This document shows positions 40,640 to 54,346 of a DNA stretch of 64,000 nt, one piece after another. The position numbers and the translations under genes were made by a program. Every line of letters begins with the position of its first letter. The first letter of the stretch is position 1. The notes below the pieces were generated by a model. The model was not told where the DNA came from. It ran no database searches and saw only the letters and a list, made by a program, of their open reading frames with translations. This DNA comes from Syngnathus acus (taxonomy: Eukaryota > Chordata > Actinopteri > Syngnathiformes > Syngnathidae). The stretch lies in the NCBI RefSeq assembly GCF_901709675.1, contig NC_051090.1:6279842-6343841 (forward strand). Reading direction: 5' to 3'.

Positions 40640-41185
40640 TGAATCACTTCCGGGGTGAGAGGTCAGAAGTGAAGTAAGAAAGATGGACGACGCCGACGTC
40701 CAGGTAGACAAGAGAGAGACATTCAAGTGGGTACAGAAATTGGAACTTTGGTCACATTTGGCAAAAGTGTTCAGTAAGGACGCTTTTGACCTTAACTGGG
40801 ATATAGTTGGTGGGTTGAGTGAACTACTACTACTAATAATTCATTCAATTTATACAGCGCTTTTCAAGGCCCAAAGACTACTCAGCAGAAGACATCAATC
40901 AGTGAGTAGAATTAGCCGCTAATACAGAAGCTAATGCTAACCTATGGACTTTACTAAGCAGCTAGCACAACAAGTAAGACATTTGTGGAGAAACGAAGTG
41001 CTAAGGAAGAGAAGGAGCCCGATGGAGTGGACCGTTTGGGAGGACTGTCTTGTGTCAACTAGGAGTGCTTTGCTGACATCGCCTGGTGGACTTTGGACCC
41101 GCCCATGTTGCTTTCTCCATCCTTGCTGTCAGGACAACCGGAGTGAACTCGCATCATTGAAATGAAGGTACCTTTGTTTATTATT
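40640..41185 (+). other. Unrecognised gene-like unit (possible novel exon, lncRNA or repeat 5' region)
   Basis: CACTTCCGG, an ETS-type promoter motif (40645-40653), is followed 30 bp later by an ATG in strong context (AAGATGG, 40683). That ATG opens an 79-codon frame (MDDADVQVDKRETFKWVQKL...) ending at 40922. The frame runs into a string (about 40820-40880, attcatt...tatacagcgcttttcaaggc) that resembles a common fish interspersed-repeat 3' end. A possible donor (CAA|gtaaga) lies at 40973. The sequence to about 41165 is balanced in composition, unlike the AT-rich flanks. I do not recognise the protein. It may be a transposon 5' region rather than a host gene. Confidence 0.3.
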
Positions 41186-43562
41186 GCCTTTGGGTCAGGA
41201 GTTGTTTGTTTTAGGCTACTATTTACACAAACATCGATCTGGCCAGCAATGTTGACCATCATTGGGGTATATTGCTGTTGAGTGATTGCTGGCTGGAGGT
41301 AACATTGATTGGGCCCTTATATTAGGATTGTGTGTGTTGTGTGGACAATTTGTGTTTACTTTGATATCACTAAACATGTGTTTTTATTGGGATATTGTGT
41401 TATAATTGTGATTATTCTAAAGTCCAGTTGTTACAAAAGGTCAGCAACATAGAGTATTTAAAGTGAATTGGAAGTGAAGTATATTTGTTTGAAGAAACAA
41501 GAAATTGAGTTAAGCTTCATAGAATAAAAATTGAGCACAAAAGTTGAGCTTCATGACTGTCATGGCTGTAAGCGCCAAAATAAAAAATCTGTTTTCTTTT
41601 TAAAACGGATTCTATCTACGTATGGAAACACAATGAAATTACACCCGAGCATGCATTGTAAGCTCATCTGTATGCTGCAATGTGCAGCATTAGCCTGAGG
41701 GTGGGCCAAAGCAAACGCAAAGCTAAGTGATATTGATTTGCTGTGTTTTAGCGATCCCTGTTGCATGATACAAACAACAACAATAACAACCAAAAACGTA
41801 AAGTCAGCCGAGTTGAAGTTTGCATAAAATGTTACAAATGGAGCTGATTTTTATTCAAGTAATGATTGGCCGGCATTAATGGATGGGCTCTAATAGGAGC
41901 GCCTTACAAAGACAAAAAGGCACACGGACAGTTAGGATAATTTACACGCCACTTACAGCACTCGTATACAAATAAATCTGCGGCAAATCCACCACCGTTG
42001 CTTTTGAGATGACAAACACAAGCACAAATGCCATTATCATCGATCGCCAGGCTTTTATTACTAACTTTCTAAAGGAAAGACTTTTTTATTTATTTATTTT
42101 TAACGAATGAATAAATTAACATGCAAAACGGACGTGATTTGTTTTGGCCTAAGAGTCAGTCTAGCAGCTCCGAGACTGGACCTCTCTGTTTTTTTTCCCC
42201 TCCTCCCTCGAGTGAACAATGATGTTCAGAGTGATGGAGTGAGTCTTAAAGAGAGGAGCCGCAGTCAAACTGGGGCCTCTCAATGACACCCTCAAGGTTG
42301 TGAGCCGAGCTTCGAGCTGTTTTAATGTGAAACTGGCTCTTTTCTACTCAATAATATTAGCAGCGTGACAAGTCGGCAGAGGAGGCGGGGCCACGAGAGT
42401 GAGGAAAACATGATAAATACTAAAGTAATGATAATACAGTATACAGTGTGTGTGTGTGTGTGTTTGTGTTTATTGGTGAGACTTCTTTGCCTGCTCAATG
42501 AGGCAGTGGAAATTTTAAGCAACTGGCATTTGCCAATTCAAAAATAAATCGGGATTGAGGTACAAATGACTGCATCCCTCAAATTCAGAAATTAATATTT
42601 GATTAATAAAACCAATCATAAAGGAACTATATTTTCAAATGATAACAACAGAGTTGTCCCTAGACATGACGCAAAAAGTTTCACTCAAATGACTTTCAAG
42701 CATCCCATTGACTATTTTGCTGTTTTCTAAATGTAGTTAGGCAAACGAGCATTGGCATTCAAAAGCATCACTGAGTGTTTTCGGAAGCAAAAATGCGGTT
42801 ATATAGACAAAAAGTTAAATGTGTTTTAACAAAATGCAGGTAGTGTGGAGAGGGAGGGAGCTGCACTGCCAAAAAAAAAAAGAAGCTGAGAGGAAAATTG
42901 AAGGCCCATAATGGAAACATAATGGGCTTAGTGTCAGAGTCTTGCAGACGGGCCGAGGGGAGCTGCGTGGCTGCCGTCACCCTCTCTTAATTCAAGATGG
43001 TATTACATGCTTGAGGAAGGCACAAGGACCCCCCCCCCCCACCCAAATAATGACTGAGACTCTGTGGGAGTGTAACCAATCATGCCTCAGAATACTGAAA
43101 AGCTTTCAACTCACGTGAGTCTCCTATCATCGTTTCTTCATCAGATTTCACAAAAGCGACATCACATTAGGAGTATTTCTAGAGCGGGGCGAGACTCTCC
43201 AGGCTACTTCTGTAAGGTTCTGAGAAGCGGAGGTCATGGCGCACGCACGCCAGATAATGACATCTAAATTCTCCCAGGTTTGGCAAGACGAATATCGAAC
43301 GTGATACGAGCGCAAACGCAGGCCCTGAGGGTGAGTGACAGAGTCCATGTTGGGACTGTTATCTAACACCTCCAATCAGGCCAGATTGACAGTTGAGTTA
43401 AACACCACAGACGAGGGGCAAGGGTGAGACGCATGACGGCGTGCTAGAGAGAGGAGGATTAAGCTGTGCCCTCCCTCGCTACTGTACATATTGTGTATCT
43501 GTGTCTTCATCAGGAAGCTGTAGTTAAGAACCGCAATCCAGATTTAGCCTATTCTCATCTGT

Positions 43563-43564
<2 letters not shown>

Positions 43565-43660
<96 letters not shown>
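43565..43660. repeat. (GT)48 microsatellite
   Basis: 96 bp of uninterrupted GT. Such tracts can adopt Z-DNA and are hypervariable. Confidence 0.98.
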
Positions 43661-43661
<1 letters not shown>

Positions 43662-43778
43662 GGACTGATCAGAGCAGCTTGACAAGTAAAGCAGATTTGG
43701 ATGTGCACCATGTGTTGGTTATTTCTGAAGAACATCTGGATGGCTCCTATATGATATTAAGGTTTTGTTTGTTTCTTT

Positions 43779-44100
43779 ACCACACCCAGGTTTTTGGGAC
43801 CAAGAGCAATTTTTGACCTATAACCTGAATCAGAAGTAAAAGTAACAATTGAGATAAGATGGTTGCAAAAGTGTACACACCCTCTTAGACAAGAGGTTGT
43901 GCACGTATTAAATTGGAGTCAGTATATTTTTAAATTGCTGTTCATAAAAAACAAGAATATAGATTTTTTAAAGATTTTAATGCTGATAAACAACAGAAGT
44001 GAATCAACCCGCAACAGTGGTCAGAACCGTTTTCAGTGGTCGTTGAAGATAAATCAGAATAAGTCTTTTGCCTCATCAAATGATTTAAATACCTGACAGT
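43779..44100. mobile_element. Decayed copy of the transposon family seen at 7.2 kb
   Basis: Shares the inner motif gttgcaaaagtgtacacacc (43862-43881) with the 7.2-kb element (ccacaagtgtgcacaccc). It also carries cacacccaggtttttggga and gacctataacctg, known to me from fish elements with similar ends. Ends are not resolved. Confidence 0.4.
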
Positions 44101-44375
44101 GCTGATCAATTAATCTCTTCGATCCAGTACCATGCCAGCCAAACTTAGTGAGTAAAGGTCAAAATAAATGGTTTCATATGAAAAAGAAACACGGTTGAGC
44201 CAACTAATCTCAAGTATTTAGGAGCCAAAACATAACAATGGCAACAACAAATCAAACGCAAACTGCTGTGGTTAGACAGTCTCTCATCAGGGAAGTGAGG
44301 GATGCTGGGAAGTCTGGGATGATGAGACGACGACGGGGGGGGTCTGGAGTTGAGAGCCAACACGGCACGGTTGCT

Positions 44376-44530
44376 CTAGCCTTTGGGAGCAGTGTACTGG
44401 CGCAAGAGTGAAGAGATGGCGCCGGACTCTGTGACCTCCTCGGGAAGCGAGCCTTCCATGTCTTTGATGGACGGATCAGCACCGGTGCTCAGCAGGAGCT
44501 CCACGATGTCGCCAAACTCACATGCCGATG
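44376..44530 (-). CDS. acbd6: ACBD6 exon 8, C-terminal ankyrin end
   Basis: The acceptor is cttcatgcag on the minus strand. It encodes ASACEFGDIVELLLSTGADP, then GSLPEEVTESGAISSLLRQY and a short tail to TAG (44378-44376). Strong similarity in register to the human C-terminus. Confidence 0.93.
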
Positions 44531-47500
44531 CTGCATGAAGAAAAAAACGAAAAAGAGGAAGTGTGTACATCTTTAGTTAGAACATCTTTGCTGGTACCTG
44601 AGTTCCTCCCCCCCTCCCCTCCCTCTCGCTATGTGAGTGCTCTTCTCTGTCAGTGTCTATCAATTGCTGCTTTTAAACACTGGGCTACGTGCTCGGCCTT
44701 GATCGCTGATGTCAGCAGCAGCAGTGATTGACAGCCAGGGCCTCTTAACCTCCAAGAGTGTATGCGAGATGTGATGATACATCGGAAACGCCAGCGCATC
44801 CACGCGCATGTGTGAAAGCCGCTCGAGATTAGCGTTTTTTTTTTCCGAGTGAGCCATGCACTTGATGAGCGTTTTATTTAGCCGCCGCGGCGCGTGCGGC
44901 ACGCGCTCGACGTCTCGCCTGGGCCTTGAGTTGGGGAAAAAAAAGAAAAAAAAAAGTAGCTGGCCCTCTAGGGAGCCATGGAGGAGGAGAACAATTTATG
45001 GTGAGCAGTAAACCCTCAATTAATCACTTGCCAGCCGCCATGGCCCTGTGCAAAGAGAGGTGGAAATGAATTTTCATTCTCTGCTATTTGTCTCTCGGAG
45101 TTCATCGCTTATGTTTATGAGTCATCTTTTTACATGCCACCTTTCTGGGTTGGTGGATGCACGCGCCAGCGGGGTGACGCAATATGGCCGCCACCAAACT
45201 ACCGCAGAGGACAGATGGTGCAACCACACACAGGCAGGCTCAGAAGGACAAGGGAACCGCCCCTCAGGGACATGTGTGTTGGGCCATGAGAGGGTCAGGG
45301 GGAGTCTGAGGACCGCCGCTGATTTCCTCGGGGAGGCCTGGCGATTATTAAGCAAACCCACACACATACACTGACCCTAACCAGAATCTCTACACAAGCA
45401 TAGATACAAAGATGCCAAAGCACATGCACACAACAGGAACAGGAAAGCCTCATTAAGATGGAAAAGGAGGACAGGAACAGGAACAACACATTTCCATCAG
45501 AGTGAAGATGCATTAAAAAGTTAAGACACCCACATCAACAGCTGCCTTCTTACCATAATGTAGCGCCGTCTGTCCTTCATTATCCTGTGAAAGGCAAAGA
45601 CAATGTTCAAGAGACTTGTGACGGGCGAAGAATAAATCAGCGGCGAGTTGTGATAATGGAGATAAATTTGCAGCCATCAAATGCTGCAAAATTCACCTGT
45701 TAGCATACCAATCAGTGGCTACTTGTTGGTTAGCTGTGGGTGGGCTTAGCGGGGTTCAGGGGGGGGGTCGAGGAGATGAAGTATTGATTTGGGGAAATAC
45801 GTGACTCAAACGTGATCATGATCGGACTTCTTTGTGTGATTTGGATGCTGTCAAAAATATGTATTTCAACTAGGGGGAGACACATTCTCTTGATCAACAG
45901 TTTTTTTAAGTAGCGGATCTATTAGATGCAATCAGAGTGTCATCCGTCATTTATTTATTTTATTCAAATATATGTTTATTGAATTTAACTCAGTAGCTTT
46001 GTAACCCTGACACACATCAGTTCAGGGACAACAAAGAGATGACCGTGAAGAATCAGGGGCCGTCTGTAAATGTGTGTGAACAAATGGTAGCTCAGGTTAA
46101 AGGGGTCAATGGGAGAGGTATATTTTGGCTTGAGGACAGGGCTGGAGTTGTGTGCGTCGGTATAAGAGCCAATCTATGACAGGCATCATCGACAGAAGAT
46201 TCAGTTCTTAATCACTGCTCCAGCCTGCCTTTGCGCCTCGTAATGATGATGAATGGCCAAAGTGCCGCCGGCGCCTTCAGAACAAAAGTCCAACGGGTTC
46301 ACGTGATTGGAAGCGGATTAAAAGGCGGCAGGCTTGGTGACATTTCATGCTCTGCAGTGATGATGAAAATGTGTGTTAGCTTTTCCACCTTGGGTGTTTG
46401 AACGGGAACATATCTTCCTCTTCTTTCCTGCCACTCTCTGCTGTCATTACCACTTTTCCCTCTCTCCCATTCTCCATCATAATTCCTTTTCTTTCATTCC
46501 CTCTGGTTTTTTTCTTCTTAATTTCCCTCTCTCCTTCTCTCCTTACTGCATGGTGATCCTATTGTTATCCTCTCTCTCTCTTTCCTTCACTCACTTTCTG
46601 TCTCGGTCTCAGGGGGGTGGCACTTTGAGGACCCTCTGATTGGATTAGAGCTTTCTATTCCCTCTGGGTGGATCTCAAACACAGATGCAAATCTCCACTA
46701 GTGAGTGAAAAACATATCGGAGTCAAGCTTTACTGGATACAACGCTCACTAAGTATACTCAACTTTGTACAGTAAAAAAATGCAGTATTTAAAATTTGAC
46801 GGTGCAGTGAAGGTAGACAGTGTTTTCAAATGTAGTGTGTAGTGTGTGTGTGTGTGTCGGCTACATGTGAAGGGGGTCAGTGGCCTGTCCTCTCAGCATT
46901 CCCTAATGCCCCTGGATCCAGAACCCAGGCTTGATGGAATCACAGGAAATTGGATTGTCTTCCATTTGCTTTGGAAGTAGCTCAGAAGAGACACCAGCTC
47001 CCTTTAACCCCCCTCCGCTCCGCTCCGCCCCGCTCGGGTGCACCCCTGTTCCCATCCCATTACAGAGACATGTTGCACCAAACCTGTGCTTTTGCATGTC
47101 ATCCAAAGTTTCCCCTTGCGGTGCAGAAACGTCAGCAAGAGTGTTCAATAAAGCAGCTGCTTGCACAATAGCGCTAGCCCCCCGGCACCGAGCAGTGGAT
47201 CACCCTAATGGGCCGGACCAATATGCTTAGGTGCAGCATGAATAGGGATTGACCTATTAGTACAATTGCAGTGCTGCTGGATCTAAGTCACACCCATCTA
47301 TCATTTCTAAGCGAGGTGAGGTAAGAGAATGAAGATTGAGAAAAGAAAATGTCAGGCACTTTTGATTTTTTTTAAGACTTAAATCCAAAGAAATGATTAG
47401 ATGGCGCATTTACATTTTTGTGTAAACTTGTAAAAAAAAAAAAATCTGTCTGAGAGTGAAGGAATGTCAGATGAATCCGTCAAACAGGAAACACACAAAC

Positions 47501-50500
47501 TGTCACAAATGTCATTCATGGAAAGTGACTGAACTGGTTTTACGCATGGATCGGCTTCTACAAATCTCGGGACAAGAATAGTCCAAATGTTGAGCCTAAA
47601 CTGTTTACAGCGGCATTAAGTGGTGGCTTCAAGGGCATAAAACATAACTTGGTTTGGGGATACAAATAGAACGGAGACGTCCCTGGAGTGTACGGCGCAC
47701 TCCAGCGGCATTTCATTCCGATTGTGTGTCTGAACTTTGAATGAGATGTGTTTTGGTCGCTATTGTCAACATAAAACCTAGGTGAATAGTTACAACTTAA
47801 AATAAAAACAAACAAAAAAATATATATATATGTATATACATACGGAAGCAGAACCAGGTGAGTCTTTTTCAGACTCTCCCATTTCCCGTCCACCCCCTGA
47901 CAGAAACATTAAACAAGTGAGGAGGAAAAAAAAAATGGACAAGCAATTATAATTTATGATCAATGCATGCAGCAGCTTCTGACTTTTATAATGACAGCTA
48001 CCGGGAGGGAACCCGAGCGTGTGTTGGGGAAATCGATCGACTGGAATCATTGGCATGCAGATTCCGGCAGATCGCATTATGAAGAGCAGGTGCCATTAAT
48101 CAAAAAGTAGCAAGATGGAAGAGATGAAGATGCCGGTCACTTTGTCGGGGGCCCATCTTGAGTAACTCTGGGCCCCCCAAAACCTCAAGCTTCATAGACT
48201 TTTTAAAGATTTTATGATGAATGACTACAAAGTGCAGGACATACCAAGTGAGGTCTTGGATGGATTGCAAAGACCCCGTGAGACGCACGAGTAGGTACGA
48301 GGAATAAGCAATGACAGATCACTTTCACTTTTATATGATGAATGACAAAACCAACATTAGAATCTTTTTAAACTTCTATTTTTGCTCATTGCATTTTCTT
48401 GCAGGACCGAATCCAGTGTAAATTCAATTTCCCCAATAGTTACCTTGATTTCTCTTGGCAAATGGTTGTTTGTGTGTCTTGGAATTCCAAATGCCGAATC
48501 AGATGTGTATGTGTGTGTGTGTGAGGTGCATGTGTGTACTGGGAAGGCCCCGGTGTTAAAAGGATCTACTCAGGAGGGGGCATCCTTAATTGAATCTGAG
48601 CCTCCTTTCTGAGCCGCAACCTTGCCACTCAGCGTGTGAGGACTGCCACCCGCGGTCAAATTAGCCCGATGCCGCCCTTCGCATCGCCGGGGAGTGTCCT
48701 TCAGGTGCTCCCCCTCACCCATCCTCACGCCTACGTCTGACATCATGGTACCAGTAAATATTGCAGGAATTATTTTATTTATTTTTTACTATTTTTACAC
48801 TACAGTCAATTCAACGAGTACAAAAAGCTCACGTGCTAAAGGTTCAGTTTGCTTGTTTTTCACAGTTAAGAGAACAAAAAATGCTTTGGTTGTTTGTAAA
48901 TCCATCATCTCCTACCCAGGCGCAGACCCCCCCCCCCCTCCCCTCCCCTCTTGGCGTCACCAAGCATGCTTGTTCCCATGGGACGCCTTAGCCTCCATTA
49001 CGGCCATCAGAGAGAAGGATAGGGTTGAAGCTCGGAGTTAACATGGCTGGGGAGGGGGTGGGGGTCCGTCTGTCCTCCTGCAGCTCATCGATGATGTTTA
49101 AAAAGAAATATATATAATAAATAAATGCAAAAATGTGTGTAATATGAAAATCAATGGCCAGGCGAGCGGGGGCTGCGGCGGGAGTCGGGATGGTGGGGGG
49201 GCTCATAAAGCTGAGTACTGCGGGAGACTGATGGAAGGCAAAACACTTTGTTTATTCTCTCTCCTCACCCCCCTCACCCCTTTTTCCCTCCACCCACTAT
49301 GTTTCCAGCTCTTACACCCCACCCACTCCCTCTCCTTTTCTGTCTGAAGCGGTCGAGGACAGCTTTAATGCTCCTGACAATTTATGTGGATGGTTAAGAA
49401 CGATGGAAATCAAATAGTAGGATGTAGGCGAGGCCCAGTGAGTGGCCAATAAGAAAGAAACAAGAGCTGATGAAGGCAAAGACGAGCGTTACCTGCTGCA
49501 AGGGCTCCCATCGACGATAGCATTACTGTCAAGTGACAAGCTGGCCTCCTCTGAGTGCTCGCATTATACATTCAGAAGTGTGTGAATGTCTGAGCGGCAA
49601 CAGCTCTCATTTCATTAAGTCAAGCGCTGTGGCGACTACTTAACATGGATCCTAGAAAAGCATCTCCTAGGCGAAAATTTTGAACCGACGTAAAAAAAAA
49701 AAAAAAGACCTTATCGGAGGCAATAACGCTATAAAGTTATAAGAGAGGAAAAGTGAGCAGGCGGACAAACTTGTAAAGACGAGAGTAATATTTTACAGTA
49801 ATGCTGTCATTGGGTGTATTCAGAGGGAGTGCTCTTAAATATGCGTACAGTATATGAAGCAAACTACAGCCGAGCTCAGCGTTAATCCGTCGAGACACAG
49901 AGGGAGCAGAAATTTGCTCATTTGACTTTCAGAATGAAAAAAGTGAATTTATATTAATTCAGTTTCTCATGAGTGCATTTCCAATTTTATTCCTTTTTGT
50001 AGATACTGATTGTATGCGGGAAAGGTTACACCTGCACACGTATACACAACACACACAATTATGATGGATCTTATTGGGTATTTGTTATGACTGCGCCATT
50101 AGTTCTCGACAATATTGCTGGGAAAGGGGAGCGAAGGCAACCTCTAACAATACCTCCAACATTGACTTTCGATCAGCCGAGTGTGTGTCTGTGTGTTTGT
50201 GTGGAATTGCGTGAGCTGCAACAGATGCTGAACAGAGGAAAGACCCCCCCCCCCCTCCAAATACAGTGTAACCTTGTTTTTTGTGTGTGATTAATCTGTA
50301 CCAAAAAGTCTCACTAAAACTGAATCATAAATTGAAGACTCATTTCTGATAGGAATAATGTAATTAATTTGATTCAGATACCCAAAAATATAAAATAGAT
50401 TTGATAGACAACTGTAGTTTCACATACAAAAAAAACAACCTAGGGAGGCGTACTGATACCAGTAGAGGTAAAAAAAAAAAAGTTGAAAAAAGAGAGAGAT

Positions 50501-53500
50501 GACATTGTTGGTGGTTTGTTCTTGTTTGACGTCATTTGATCATAAATCTTAAGGGTAAAGCCCTTCCTCCATTGAATCCATAAACCAAGACTGTCCAATT
50601 GTGTAAGCAGTAGCCACGACACTAGCATCACGTCAACTTTGTTATTTTGCGTTCCCCGGCCGCCAATTGCGGGCCATCCCTGCAGTCGGATATTTATTAC
50701 TATTGATCTAGTTGGTCCCGGCTGGAGACTTTTGTTCTGTCGGCTCTGGAACCTGACCTCAATTAAGTTATGAATTTCTATCTGATAGACTGGGAGCACT
50801 TGGGTCCCGCCGCGGCCGTCCTAGCACGCTGGATTAATTAGAATTAGCGGTGCTGCGAGTCGCCCTTTCCGCCTCATGGATCATCTTGTTTTAAAATACA
50901 ATGTGAGTGAGTGAGACAGTCGCACATGAGCATGTGACACCTGCTCCGCCTCGTCTTCCGCTCGCTTCCTCTCAGCGTGCCGTGAACAATGTCTCCTTCC
51001 TGCCGTTGTCTTTGCGTGGTGTTAACCTGCACTTTGTCGGGTTAATCCCAACTTTCCTTCCACGCCTCGGCCACTTACTCCCACTAATCACACTCCAAGT
51101 ACCACATTGTGTAAATACACTCCGGGCTGTTCACGACCTTTGTGACCGTCTGTCTGCAGCGCCTCCGAAACATCTGACTCAAGTTCCCATGAATAACTGC
51201 ACGTTTCCATGGTTACGGTCTGGCTTATTGGGATGTTTTAGTGGAGGGGGGCTGGAATTTGAACCTGAAAACAAAAGTTGGCTATGTGTGGGATGACGAA
51301 CTGAAAATGACCACACACGCGCAGGTGTTGAATATCGCTGAGAGTCAGCAAAGCATTGAAAACATAAACAGTCACTGTCTCAAATGTGTGGGAGACCATT
51401 GCCTCTGAGAAAAGAGAAAAAAAAAAGAGACAACTGCTCATGTTTTCATTCGCTCAAACTCTTGTTTTGTCTGTCTCAAGGTTTTTAAGAATTTTTATTT
51501 ATTATTATTTTTTTTTATAAATAACTTCTCTTTTCTGCATTTTACCACAGTTGAACACAAACACCATGGAGGAAAAAGGAAAAAAAAATCAGCAATTGCT
51601 ATTTTTACATTATTATGCTTTATTCTTTGCGGTGAGAACATTGCTAATATTTTTTTGTAATTTCTGGCTACTGTGACTTGGAAAAGTTTATCATTTATCA
51701 ACATGGCTCGTGAAATTTATAGACATAATTGGGGTCTTTAACCAATGCTATCGACTTTCTACTATTATTTCAAATGAGCAATATATTGACAATATAACGA
51801 CCCAAATACAGAAATAAAATCAAACAAATCAAATTACAGTGTATAGCAAATCCGAGGGGGAAGTGCTGCTAATTACTAATGAAATTGACAGTCTGATCTG
51901 TTGTCACTCCACTTGTGATATTATGATGGAATACCTTAACTGAATTTAAGCTTCCGTCTCAATTCAGGCTCTTAAATACATTCGAGTACAGTTGTTAAGC
52001 TGTAATTTCCATGATTACATCAAATTTAAAGTGGACTTCCCCACACTGTGTGCCTGTCCCACTTTTACTGGGCTAGTGGCAGCATTGTGATGATGAGCTC
52101 TGATCTACGGTTGGCAGGTGGCAGAGTCGTGATCTGTGTATTGAAACGCACTCACACACCCACACACACATGAGCACGCACCCCGATCTATTGTAACGCC
52201 CCCCCCCAAGCTTGATCCAGGATTAACTATCAAACGAGCCCTTAATGCAGGTTACCGGGCTTTGGGAACAATTCACTAAAACAATCAGTTGATTAATTTC
52301 AAACGATTTCCTTCCTCAGCCAGGCAAATAATACTTTTTGTTTAACTCGAAAGCCCCCCCCGCCCACCGTTTTTAATCAACAAATTAAGCATAAATCATG
52401 TTTGATCTTTATTTACTGGTTGCTCAGCAGTTGGTGGAGGTCAAGAGAGATTACCCGTAGCGCCAAACAAACATTCCTCCATTTTGCTTATATATTTTTT
52501 TTCTTCCGTCACAGTCTTTTGGACACAAAGGACAGATTCTCATTAGCTCTTCTCTGATTAAAAGGAAAGCGGAAAAAAAAAGGGGTTGAAACAAGTTCTA
52601 ATAAGAAGGGCATCGTTCCACAAGCTTTAAATAATGAGATAATTTGGCATTGTGAGGGAGTGGTATGATTTAAACAACTATATTTTTCTCTCAGCCACCT
52701 CGTAAATCTGCTTCCAATAACACTGCTTGTCTAATTTCCGGAATCTTTCTCTAATGAGACATCGCGCTCCAAAACGCTTGCGAGTTTGACTGCCGCTCTG
52801 ATCAGCTAATTTTCAGCGGCTGAATCGTAGACTCCCATAGCGCCCAAAAAAAAAAAGTTTTTTTTGCTCAAAATATTTGAAGTTAATGAGGTTTCTGACA
52901 GCTTTTTAGCAACTGGTGAGCATTGAGGAGATAGTGACTTATTTACACAAACATAAAACAAACAATTACAGAAACTTGATGCCAAACTCATAAGAGCCAA
53001 ACTGGATGATTGCTAACAACATAGTGAACTTCAAAATCTAAGACAAGTCAATTTATGCCGAGGATGTATGTACAGTATTTTGTGATGGATTGCTTAATTT
53101 TCAATTCATCGCCACTTATCGGAAAGCTTCGACATCAGCATCAACTGCTGTCTGCCAAGTGCAAGAAGAATGCAAATTATTCTGCTCAAACTCATGCACG
53201 ACAAAGATGAATATTTCTGACTTTGACTGAGTGATCCACAATTAGATTCCTGTGCCAAAAACAAAAAATATGTATGCTTCCTTTTCCGAAAGGGACAGAA
53301 GCCTTTATCTACTGTTGCATCTTCATAATGCTTTATATCGTTTTTTTTTTTTATAGCTATCCTTCAGTTAAGTCCTTTATGAACCCTTCCCAGCAAATCC
53401 CCCCCACTCCTCCTCCCCGCATCAGTGAAAACAAAAAGGCCACATATGACCACACAAAGTCATTTGTGAAATGTCCTGATTATGTGGCTTGTGCGACGTA

Positions 53501-54306
53501 AAACAATTTGCCTGATTACTTCCAATTGATTCGGCCTTACGGTTAAAGCCTCGGTGTGCAACCTGGTAGCTGTGTCGTGCCTTCTGGGCAGACAGAGGAC
53601 TAATTTCTCCGATGTGCAGCTGAGCCAGCTTACGGTCCGAGCTAAAGCCCCCTCCTGGATGTTGCTAAACCTTACGGAGGCTAAAGGCTACGCTAGAGAC
53701 TAGCCACCTCTTTTTGATAAAGCTCTGGAGTATTTGTCGATGGCTCAACGAGAATTAAAGGTGACCGACCGTTGGACAAGGGTAAAGAAAAAAAAAGGAA
53801 ATATTGTTCTGAACATACGGAATATAATTTTTGCATGTGCAAGATTTACACTCAGGGTATTTCTTTTGGGGAAAACCAACATAGTCATTTGAAGGAAAAA
53901 AAATAAAAGTGCCTACCTGGCTGTTGATATCGGCTTTTTGCTGAAGGAGAAATGAAACCAGCTCTTTGTGGCCTCTGTCACAAGCCCAATGTAGTAGAGC
54001 TCGACCCTGCAACCACACAAACCAGTCAGCACGGGAATTTGTTCAAACTATGTGCAAAGTACCAGTTGGGTTCATTGCCAATGACGGCTATAGACGTCAA
54101 AGATGCATTTTAACTGGGCTGGCAGTGAACGAGTTAAGGGTGTTTGTTGAGCTTGTTTGGGCAGGCTATGAACACCATGATGATGACCAAGATCAATTGA
54201 AACTGTCTTTTCACTCACAGAAGAAAAATACATTTGTATTCTTTAAATGTGGAGAATGAGGCAACCACAACGAAAAGCAGTAAGTCTGTCGGCCTGATTG
54301 ATTGGG

Positions 54307-54346
<40 letters not shown>

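Larger units (their letters stand above)
39911..44375. other. LHX4-ACBD6 intergenic region
   Basis: The two genes converge here. Apart from the palindrome, the gene-like unit, a 96-bp GT microsatellite and a transposon relic, I see no gene. 41900-43400 is mixed, non-repetitive sequence. Confidence 0.5.

Noticed and set aside
43466-43816. 116-codon open frame of alternating Cys-Val
   Set aside because: It is the translation of the (GT)48 microsatellite; no gene structure around it.
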